Positions 1 to 5,978 of a stretch of DNA of 9,597 bases are shown here, in pieces. Below the pieces are notes generated by a model that saw only the letters and a program-made list of their open reading frames with translations, was not told where the DNA came from and did no database searches. Numbering within the stretch: the stretch's first letter is position 1; each line of letters starts with the position of its first letter. The translations under genes were made by a program, and so were the position numbers. The stretch is from NCBI GenBank assembly GCA_004297235.1, contig SCUR01000285.1:1-9597 (forward strand). Direction: 5' to 3'. The DNA comes from Candidatus Manganitrophaceae bacterium. GTDB lineage: Bacteria; Nitrospirota; Nitrospiria; SBBL01; Manganitrophaceae.

Positions 1-13
1 GCTCTTCCGATCT
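1..13 (+). other. Illumina sequencing-adapter remnant at contig edge
   Basis: The first 13 bases read GCTCTTCCGATCT. This is exactly the 3' end shared by the Illumina TruSeq adapters, and the reverse complement of the AGATCGGAAGAGC read-through tail. It sits at base 1, where untrimmed adapter would be left in an assembly. Genomic sequence therefore starts at base 14. In the reverse gene that runs off this edge it adds a false terminal Asp-Arg-Lys-Ser. Seen directly; the identity of the adapter is established knowledge. Confidence 0.95.
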
Positions 14-411
14 GCGGCCCCTTCGGAGACATAGCCGATGGCGTCCGCGTTTTCGCGAACGTACGCGAGAACCTCCCGGTCGGACTCTTTTTCCACGGGC
101 GGCACGTCTCGGCCGGAGAAAATCTGCTTCTGCCAGTAGATCACAATCGTGTGGACCGCTTTACCGTGGATCTCCTCCGAGAAGGTTTTCCTCACGGAGG
201 AGGACTCCGATTGATCGACCGGGAGGGCCTTGTGCCCACTGTCCCAAGCGGTGGCCTTTTTCAAAAAGAGATTGGAGATTTGGGATTTCTTCATCGCGGA
301 AACCGGATTCGACGCATTGACGACGATCTTTACCGACGCATCCCCCGCTTGGAGCAACCCGGCGATGAACGGGAACGCAAACAACAGCAGAAGAAAGATT
401 GTCTTTTTCAT
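1..411 (-). CDS. PstS-like periplasmic substrate-binding protein, 3' end missing
   Basis: This is a small exported protein of the phosphate ABC transporter substrate-binding type (PBP-like fold). It would bind a small anion such as phosphate in the periplasm, but the ligand is not provable here. The ATG at 409-411 has an AGGAGG site (421-426) nine bases upstream. Residues 1-25 form a signal peptide: MKK, a Leu/Phe-rich core, then cleavage near LLQAGDA. The mature part has the family pattern: VVNASNP, SQISNLFLKK, a Ser-rich stretch followed by R-x-x-F (about 68-77), YWQKQIFSG (92-100), and DAIGYVSEG near the end. Genuine residues stop at about 133, because codons covering bases 1-13 are adapter. 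Members of this short family are usually around 145-150 residues, so probably only a short tail is lost. It lies 20 bp downstream of the porin gene, and no ABC permease or ATPase gene is visible in the window. Confidence 0.82.
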   Translation of the reverse strand, partial: MKKTIFLLLLFAFPFIAGLLQAGDASVKIVVNASNPVSAMKKSQISNLFLKKATAWDSGHKALPVDQSESSSVRKTFSEEIHGKAVHTIVIYWQKQIFSGRDVPPVEKESDREVLAYVRENADAIGYVSEGAADRKS

Positions 412-431
412 TTCAAACTGCCTCCTTCATC

Positions 432-1607
432 CTAGAAGCTGGTTGACAGGCTGATGATGTAGTAGCTCGCCTTGATCGGATCCATGAAAATAGGAACAAT
501 CGGGTCCTCCGTATTCAAGGTCTTCAGCCAATGCTGCTCCAGCTTCACGACCACGTCGGGCCGAAATTTATAGTTCAGGCCGACGGCATAGTCTTTGTGC
601 AATTTGATATCGTTGAAATCCAGGCCGGGCACGACGGTCGTGGGGAGATCCAGATTCGCGACTTCGACCATGGCGTTGACGCTCAGTTTTCCAATCAACT
701 TGATTCCGACCAATCCATAATAATCAACAAAGACGTGATTCCTTGACTCGCTTTTCCGATACTCCGCCTGTACGAGAAAACGCTCAAAATCGGCATCAAG
801 CGAGGCATGCAAATCCTTTTGGTACTGCTTCTCGCCCGGAGCAATGATCGGCACGCCATGGTCGGTCGTCCGATTGCCCCCCACGCCGACCCTCAGCCCC
901 TCGACCGGAGTTTGTAGCCAGAACTGGAAACCGAGACCCGATTTCGACCGGACCGGGGTGATGACCCCATCGACCACGTATACAAAGTCCCACTCCCCGG
1001 CATAGACATCGGTCTGGAGTTCCCACCCGTTTCCCAACGACATCGAATGATAAAGATCAATGCCGTCGACCGTCTCGGCCGAAAAGGCCACCTCCCCATA
1101 GAACTGGGTGGCGGGACGGTAGAAGGGAAGAAGCGTACCGACATCCAAGATCTCATTGTAAATTCCGGCGGGGATGGGGATCTTTCCGACCTTCACGTAG
1201 AGGGACTCGAGCAGCTGGTGCTGGTAGAAAATCCAATCCATCTTCACGTCCTCTCTCAGGGCCTGGAGCGGGCTCTCTCCCAATCGTTCATGGCTCAGTT
1301 GAAGAACGAAGGTGTCCTGGGGACTCATCCGATAGCGGAACTGCAAAGCGGCCGTCCGATAGTCCGTCGTCCCATCCGTCGGAATCCCCAAAATCTGGCC
1401 CCCGCTCGAATTCGCATAGGCCTGCGTCAGATAGCCGTGGATCGTTAGATTGGACTCGACCGGCTCGGCGGCGAAGACGTTCGCCTCGCCCGCCCAGACG
1501 CACATCACAAGGAACAGCGCCCATACCGCGTTGCTCCCGCTCCTCGAAAGGAACTTCGATTTCCGCTCTGACCGGAAACCGTCATTCATCGATTGGGTCT
1601 TCTCCAT
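432..1607 (-). CDS. outer-membrane porin-like beta-barrel protein
   Basis: This is a 391-residue predicted outer-membrane barrel, probably a diffusion channel. I do not recognise a named family with a known substrate. The start at 1607 is preferred over an in-frame ATG at 1646 because AGGAGG lies five bases upstream of it; the 1646 ATG has only a GGAG crowded two bases away. A long basic n-region (RSERKSKF) leads to a hydrophobic core (VWALFLVMCVWAG) and a likely cleavage after NVFA. The mature chain opens with LTIHGYLTQAYANS and has alternating strand-like stretches rich in Tyr, Trp and Gly. It contains a porin-like VKVGKIPIPAGIYNE segment and ends in SLSTSF, the terminal Phe typical of proteins inserted by the BAM complex. 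It is followed 20 bp later by a periplasmic binding protein gene, so the two probably handle the same solute. It is preceded by an 80 bp gap carrying an inverted repeat. Confidence 0.8.
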   Translation of the reverse strand: MEKTQSMNDGFRSERKSKFLSRSGSNAVWALFLVMCVWAGEANVFAAEPVESNLTIHGYLTQAYANSSGGQILGIPTDGTTDYRTAALQFRYRMSPQDTFVLQLSHERLGESPLQALREDVKMDWIFYQHQLLESLYVKVGKIPIPAGIYNEILDVGTLLPFYRPATQFYGEVAFSAETVDGIDLYHSMSLGNGWELQTDVYAGEWDFVYVVDGVITPVRSKSGLGFQFWLQTPVEGLRVGVGGNRTTDHGVPIIAPGEKQYQKDLHASLDADFERFLVQAEYRKSESRNHVFVDYYGLVGIKLIGKLSVNAMVEVANLDLPTTVVPGLDFNDIKLHKDYAVGLNYKFRPDVVVKLEQHWLKTLNTEDPIVPIFMDPIKASYYIISLSTSF

Positions 1608-1612
1608 GATTT

Positions 1613-1618
1613 CCTCCT
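1613..1618 (-). promoter_or_regulatory. ribosome binding site deciding the porin start
   Basis: On the minus strand this reads AGGAGG, five bases before the ATG at 1605-1607. It selects that start over the upstream in-frame ATG at 1644-1646, which would add 13 hydrophilic residues before the signal peptide and has poor ribosome-site spacing. Confidence 0.75.
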
Positions 1619-1650
1619 GATGGGTTATATCGCGGGTCCTTTTCATGCTC

Positions 1651-1676
1651 CGTCGAATATCTTTTCCGATTCGACG
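1651..1676 (-). promoter_or_regulatory. 8-bp perfect inverted repeat upstream of the porin gene
   Basis: CGTCGAAT and ATTCGACG form a perfect 8 bp inverted repeat around a 10-base spacer, in the 80 bp gap between the cheW stop and the porin start. There is no T-run after the stem on the transcribed strand, so it is not an intrinsic terminator. It could be an operator, or an mRNA hairpin that separates expression of the signalling genes from the envelope genes. Function is inference only; an 8 bp match can arise by chance. Confidence 0.35.
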
Positions 1677-1687
1677 CTCCCGCCGCT

Positions 1688-2272
1688 TTACGGTTGCTTA
1701 GAAAGAATTTCATTCGCCGACAGTCCGACCCCCCGGATGACCGCCTCGGTGTTCAGGGCGAGAAAAATCCGATCCTCCAGCTTATAGACTCCGTCGAGCA
1801 CCGAGGCGAGCTGGGGATCGACGGTCTCCGGAGGCGGCTCGAAAAGGGTCGGCAATACCTCGATGACATCCCCGATCTGATCGACCAGAAGATTGACCGC
1901 TCCCTCCGCCGTCCGAATCACAACGCTCATCGCCTCCATTCCGGCCGGACGCGGCGGAAAACCGAGACGGTTCCGCAGCTCCAGCGCCGTCACGATCTCG
2001 CCGCGCAGGTTGATCAAACCGGCGATGATCGGCGGGGCCAGCGGGACCGAAGTGATTTCCTGGGCGGTAAAGACCTCCTGGACCTTTTCCACCTCCACCC
2101 CGAGGAAGTGATCCTCGATGAAGAAGGTGGCGTACATCCGGTTGTTGTCGTGCCGGCGGTCGGCTTTGGCCACCCGGCGATCGGCCCCGTCCGGCGGACC
2201 GGCATTCTCCATTCGTCGCGGCGCCACGCGGCGGGATGCCAGTCCACCTGCTTCCGATTCTTCCTCAGACAT
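1688..2272 (-). CDS. cheW: chemotaxis-type coupling protein CheW
   Basis: This 194-residue protein couples receptors to the CheA kinase in chemosensory arrays. The CheW domain covers about residues 46-190. It starts at MYATFFIEDHFLGVEVEKVQEV, with the conserved loop IIAGLINLRGEIVTALEL (about 82-99) and the later VDQIGDVIEVLP (130-141). The first 45 residues are an extra polar, charged tail (acidic, then rich in Arg and Asp) not found in a minimal CheW. The ATG at 2272 has GGGAGG nine bases upstream, so the tail is probably translated; internal Met21 and Met46 are alternatives. It begins 33 bp after the cheA stop and is surely cotranscribed with it. No methyl-accepting receptor, CheR or CheB gene is in the window, so its receptor must be encoded elsewhere. 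Confidence 0.93.
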   Translation of the reverse strand: MSEEESEAGGLASRRVAPRRMENAGPPDGADRRVAKADRRHDNNRMYATFFIEDHFLGVEVEKVQEVFTAQEITSVPLAPPIIAGLINLRGEIVTALELRNRLGFPPRPAGMEAMSVVIRTAEGAVNLLVDQIGDVIEVLPTLFEPPPETVDPQLASVLDGVYKLEDRIFLALNTEAVIRGVGLSANEILSKQP

Positions 2273-2305
2273 GTCGCCCTGCCTCCCTTAAGAACCGATT
2301 CATTT

Positions 2306-4552
2306 TTATCCGACGTGCGCCGCTTCCTGAAGCCAACCCGGCTCGACACTTTCAATGATCTGTTCGATGTCGAGCAGATCGGTCGTCAGCCCCTGGATCA
2401 CAAGCGATCCGCGGACGCCGATCTTTCCCGCCGGCGCCGGATGAAGGAGGATCTCCTCCTGTACCGTATCCAGAATCTCGCCGACCACCAGGCCGACGCT
2501 CTTTTTATTCCTTGAGAAAATAATCGCGGGAAGAGTCTCCCTCTCGCTGCCGGCCGAACCGTTCCCGATCACCCGGTCGAGGCGGATCAACGGCAGCAGA
2601 TCACTACGGTATTGGACGACCTCCCGCCCGGCGGCGTGCTCGACCTGCGAGGTTTTAAACTCTTCCAACCGGGTCACGAGCGCCAGGGGAATGGCATATC
2701 GCTCCTGACCGGAGAGGGAGAAGAGCAACAGGGTCTCTTGGGCCCCCTGTTCGACCGGATCGATTTTCTCTTCGATCTTCAAATCGGAGCCGGCGGCGAT
2801 CTGGTGAAGTCCCGCCGCCTCGGCGATCCCCGGCACATCCAGGATCAGCGCGACGGTTCCATCCCCCAAAATCGTCGCGCCTGCAAAAACATTCAGATTC
2901 TTTAAGTGGCGGCTGAGCGGTTTGACCACGATCTCTTCCCGGTCGCTCACTTCATCCACCACCAGGCCGAACGACTGCCCTCCGGCCCCCAGGACGACGA
3001 CGTTCGTCTCCTCGTCCTTCTCCTGCGCCGCCCCCGACGACAATCGAAGAACCCGGCTTAATCGGATGAGCGGGAGGAGCTCGCCCCGAAGGCGATAGAA
3101 TTCCGCCCCATGGATCATCTCGATCCGCTCTCCGGCATCGATATCGACACGGACCAATTCCACCAGATTCGCTTGCGGGATGGCGAACAGCTCCCGGCCG
3201 GATCGGACCATGAGGGCCGGGATAATGGCGAGGGTGAGGGGAATCTTCAGCTTCAGACGGGTCCCCTGTCCGAACTGGCTTTCGACTTCGATGGTCCCGC
3301 TGATCTTTTCGATGTTCGTCCGGACCACGTCCATCCCGACGCCGCGCCCGGAGACATGCGTCACCTTGTCGGCGGTGGAAAGCCCGGGGAGGAAAATCAG
3401 GTTCAATGCTTCCGACTCGGAAAGAGCGGCCACCGTCTCGGCCGTGATGAGCCCTTTCTCAATCGCCTTCCGTTTGACCTTCTCCACATCGATTCCGCCG
3501 CCGTCGTCCCGCATCTCGATGTTGATCTGGCCTCCTTCATGATAGGCCTTCAGGAAGAGGGTTCCTTTCGGATCTTTCCCGGACCGTCTCCGGACCTCCG
3601 GCGTCTCGATTCCGTGATCGATCGCATTTCGGACGATATGGGTCAGCGGATCTTTGATCGCCTCCAGCAGGGTCTTGTCGAGCTCCGTCTCCGCCCCTTC
3701 CATCACCAGCTCCACCTCTTTCCCGTTGGTATGCGCCAGATCGCGAACCACGCGGGGGAACTGATTCCAGACATTCCGGATCGGCTGCATCCGGGTCCGT
3801 GTGACGCTCTCCTGAAGCTGGGTGGTGATCAGGTTCATCCGCTGGGCAATGCCGATGTCGGCGGCGTTGTCGCGCTCCCGAACCCGTTGAAGAAGTTGAT
3901 TGCGCACCAAAACCAATTCGCTCACCAGGTTCATCAGTTTGTCCAACAGACCGACATCGACCCGAATGGTCGAATCGGCCGCCGAGAGCCCCTTCGAAAC
4001 GGAAGCCGCCCCGGAATCACCCCCTTCTTTCTCTTTCGCCTTCGCCTCTTCTTTTCCACCGCCCGCTGAGACAGCAGACGTCGGCTCCGCCGGCGGGACC
4101 GCGACCGGACGGGAAGACGGGGTTTCAGGCCCGGTCGCCGTCGCGGGAGAAGAAGGTGCGGTCGCGTTTTGAGTTAGGAAGGCATCGAGCTTTTGCCGGA
4201 TGGCGTCATAGCTTTGATCCGGCTCCCGCAGGGTGGATTCGATATGGGCGAGAATCTCCTTGATCGCATCGACCGCTTCCAACAGAAGGGTGATCCCCTC
4301 GGGCGTGACCGTCATTTTCTTGTCGCGCATCCGGACCAGGATGTTCTCGGCGCCGTGCGCGACGTTTTCGAGCTTCGGCAGTCCCAGAAAACCGCACGTT
4401 CCCTTGATGGTATGAATCGTTCGGAAGATGCTCGCCAGAAGAGCCCCGTTCGTCGGCTCTTTCTCCAACGCAACGAACTCCTGATCGAGCCGTCCGATCC
4501 CCTCCGCGCACTCCACCAAAAACTCTCTTAAAATACTTTCCTGCTCATCCAT
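2306..4552 (-). CDS. cheA: chemosensory histidine kinase CheA with tandem CheW-like domains
   Basis: This 748-residue cytoplasmic kinase autophosphorylates and passes phosphate to a response regulator. The HPt domain (about 1-125) has the phospho-acceptor His47 in TIHTIKGTCGF. Residues 127-190 are a Pro/Ala/Ser then Lys/Glu-rich linker where the P2 regulator-docking domain would normally sit; I see no P2. The dimerisation helices cover about 193-260 (VGLLDKLMNLVSELVLVRNQ). The ATPase domain has an N box (HIVRNAIDHGIE, 305-316), G1 (DDGGGID, 349-355), an F box (IFLPGLST, 386-393), G2 (GRGVGMDVV, 402-410) and G3 (GQGTRLKLKIPLTLA, 428-442). Two CheW-like domains follow, at about 445-580 and 605-735; both contain the motif LLPLIRL. 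The ATG has a GAGGGGA-type site upstream. The gene lies 54 bp after the response-regulator gene and 33 bp before cheW. All catalytic motifs look intact. Confidence 0.96.
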   Translation of the reverse strand: MDEQESILREFLVECAEGIGRLDQEFVALEKEPTNGALLASIFRTIHTIKGTCGFLGLPKLENVAHGAENILVRMRDKKMTVTPEGITLLLEAVDAIKEILAHIESTLREPDQSYDAIRQKLDAFLTQNATAPSSPATATGPETPSSRPVAVPPAEPTSAVSAGGGKEEAKAKEKEGGDSGAASVSKGLSAADSTIRVDVGLLDKLMNLVSELVLVRNQLLQRVRERDNAADIGIAQRMNLITTQLQESVTRTRMQPIRNVWNQFPRVVRDLAHTNGKEVELVMEGAETELDKTLLEAIKDPLTHIVRNAIDHGIETPEVRRRSGKDPKGTLFLKAYHEGGQINIEMRDDGGGIDVEKVKRKAIEKGLITAETVAALSESEALNLIFLPGLSTADKVTHVSGRGVGMDVVRTNIEKISGTIEVESQFGQGTRLKLKIPLTLAIIPALMVRSGRELFAIPQANLVELVRVDIDAGERIEMIHGAEFYRLRGELLPLIRLSRVLRLSSGAAQEKDEETNVVVLGAGGQSFGLVVDEVSDREEIVVKPLSRHLKNLNVFAGATILGDGTVALILDVPGIAEAAGLHQIAAGSDLKIEEKIDPVEQGAQETLLLFSLSGQERYAIPLALVTRLEEFKTSQVEHAAGREVVQYRSDLLPLIRLDRVIGNGSAGSERETLPAIIFSRNKKSVGLVVGEILDTVQEEILLHPAPAGKIGVRGSLVIQGLTTDLLDIEQIIESVEPGWLQEAAHVG

Positions 4553-4606
4553 TGGCTTCCCCTCTTCGACGCACCCCCTGAAAGAAAACAGAACGGCACT
4601 CTTTCC

Positions 4607-5923
4607 TCATCGGCTGGAAGATTTAAAATCTTTAACATTTCTGTAAATGGTGATTCGACCGATGATCGGATCAATCTTGTGGAAGTTATGAATTTTCTCC
4701 AAATGCGACGCTTGGAGCCGGCTCTGAGCGGGGAGGAGTAAAATTCCTCCCGCTGTTTTAAGATTCCTCGCCAAGGTCATTCCTTCCTTCAATTCTTCAA
4801 GGGATACTTCAAGTTCATCCGAAGTAATGATCTCGTGGACATTTTCGATGATCGCACCGAGGGCTTGGATGACGGTCGGATCAAACCGCTTTCCCTCCTC
4901 TTTTTCCAATGCTTTCATCGCTTCCGAAAGAGAAACCCGCCTCGCCGAGCCGGGAGGATTCAACAAAAGATCGAAATAGTCCGCCGCGGCAATGATATGC
5001 GACGGCAGGGGGATCATCTCCCCCTTCAATTTGTCCGGAAATCCGTTTCCATCGAAGTGCTCATGATGGAATCGGATGATCTGCCCCACCGGCTCCATTC
5101 GTTTGATTCTCTTGAGGCTGGCCTGAGCCAGAAGGGGATGTTTCTGCCAGAGGATCTGTTCCGCCGGATCCATCTGCTCGATCTGTTTTTTAATCAGGCT
5201 ATCGGGGTAGCCGAAGGTGCCGCTGTCCATCAGCAACGCCGCCGCTTCGCAAAGCTTTTGCTCGTCCTCCGGAAGTTGAAGATAGATCGCCATCTCTTTG
5301 GAGAGGATCGCCGTCCGCCGCGCGTGACCGACCAGGGCGGCGCTCTTCATCTCCATGAGGCCGATGAAGAATTCGATCATCTCGTAAAAACTCCCTTCCA
5401 ATTCCTGGTTCTTCTTTTCCAATTCCTTGGTCCGCTCGCGAATTTTCGATTCGAGCGTGCGATTCACCTCATAGAGCTCCTTGTTCTGTTCCTTCACCAG
5501 TTCGTTCAGCTCCCGGTTGGTCTGGACCAGATCGTATTGACGGAGGGCTTCCTGGACCGTCAATCGGAGATCATCATCGTTCCACGGTTTCGAGATATAA
5601 CGATAGACCTGGCAATCGTTGATCGCTTCGATCGCCGCCTTCATGTCGGCATACCCCGTCAGCATGATCCGCATAATGTCGGGGTTCTTCGCCCGGACCG
5701 CCGCCAGGAGCTCCGTCCCTTCCATTTCCGGCATCCGGTGGTCGGAAATAATCAGCGCCACCGACCGTGATTCAAGGAGGGCTAATCCTTCCTTCGGACT
5801 GACCGTCGTAAGAATTTCATACGGCTCTTTACGGAAAACCCGACGAAGCGCATGGAGAATGTTCTCTTCGTCATCGACACAGAGGAGAAGATGTTTCGAT
5901 CTCCCCTCGCTCTGTTGATTCAT
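4607..5923 (-). CDS. RpfG-like response regulator with degenerate HD-GYP-type domain
   Basis: This is a 438-residue cytoplasmic two-component regulator. The receiver (about 10-130) is intact: acidic pair Asp17/Asp18, phospho-acceptor Asp61 in IISDHRMP, Thr89 and Lys112 in ISKPWNDDD. A predicted coiled coil spans about 135-180 (NRELNELVKEQNKELYE and onward). The output region (about 180-365) resembles HD-GYP phosphodiesterases that cleave cyclic di-GMP. It keeps His200, His262 (KHP), His286-His287-Glu, Asp291 and Asp315. However, the signature HD dyad is Met232-Asp233, the usual GK after it is Gly-Thr, and GYP is GFP. Loss of that metal ligand suggests an inactive or changed enzyme. The C-terminal part (about 372-430, LEELKEGMTLARNLKTAGG) matches the small tail domain seen in related HD-GYP regulators. 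It lies between a PAS kinase (55 bp upstream) and cheA, either of which may phosphorylate it. Confidence 0.9.
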   Translation of the reverse strand: MNQQSEGRSKHLLLCVDDEENILHALRRVFRKEPYEILTTVSPKEGLALLESRSVALIISDHRMPEMEGTELLAAVRAKNPDIMRIMLTGYADMKAAIEAINDCQVYRYISKPWNDDDLRLTVQEALRQYDLVQTNRELNELVKEQNKELYEVNRTLESKIRERTKELEKKNQELEGSFYEMIEFFIGLMEMKSAALVGHARRTAILSKEMAIYLQLPEDEQKLCEAAALLMDSGTFGYPDSLIKKQIEQMDPAEQILWQKHPLLAQASLKRIKRMEPVGQIIRFHHEHFDGNGFPDKLKGEMIPLPSHIIAAADYFDLLLNPPGSARRVSLSEAMKALEKEEGKRFDPTVIQALGAIIENVHEIITSDELEVSLEELKEGMTLARNLKTAGGILLLPAQSRLQASHLEKIHNFHKIDPIIGRITIYRNVKDFKSSSR

Positions 5924-5978
5924 ATCGTCCCCTTCCTACCTCTATGAGCCTGCTCGATGCTTCAGGCCCGGTCACTTT

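Noticed and set aside
151..454. Two short plus-strand frames opposite the binding-protein gene
   Set aside because: The reverse frame has a signal peptide, a good ribosome site and binding-protein motifs; the plus frames have none.
1608..1646. Longer porin start at 1646 adding 13 residues
   Set aside because: The upstream ATG has a GGAG only two bases away, while the ATG at 1607 has AGGAGG at good spacing and gives a more normal signal peptide.
3110..4069. A 319-codon plus-strand frame opposite cheA, with similar long frames at 1694-2515 and 4835-5770
   Set aside because: All overlap well-supported reverse genes almost completely, lack domain motifs, and have the His/Asp/Arg-rich composition of antisense shadows.
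5946..5969. Possible 7-bp hairpin (with one G-U pair) between the globin kinase and response-regulator genes
   Set aside because: It is short, imperfect and has no T-run after it, so it is not a credible terminator. The 55 bp gap fits cotranscription.
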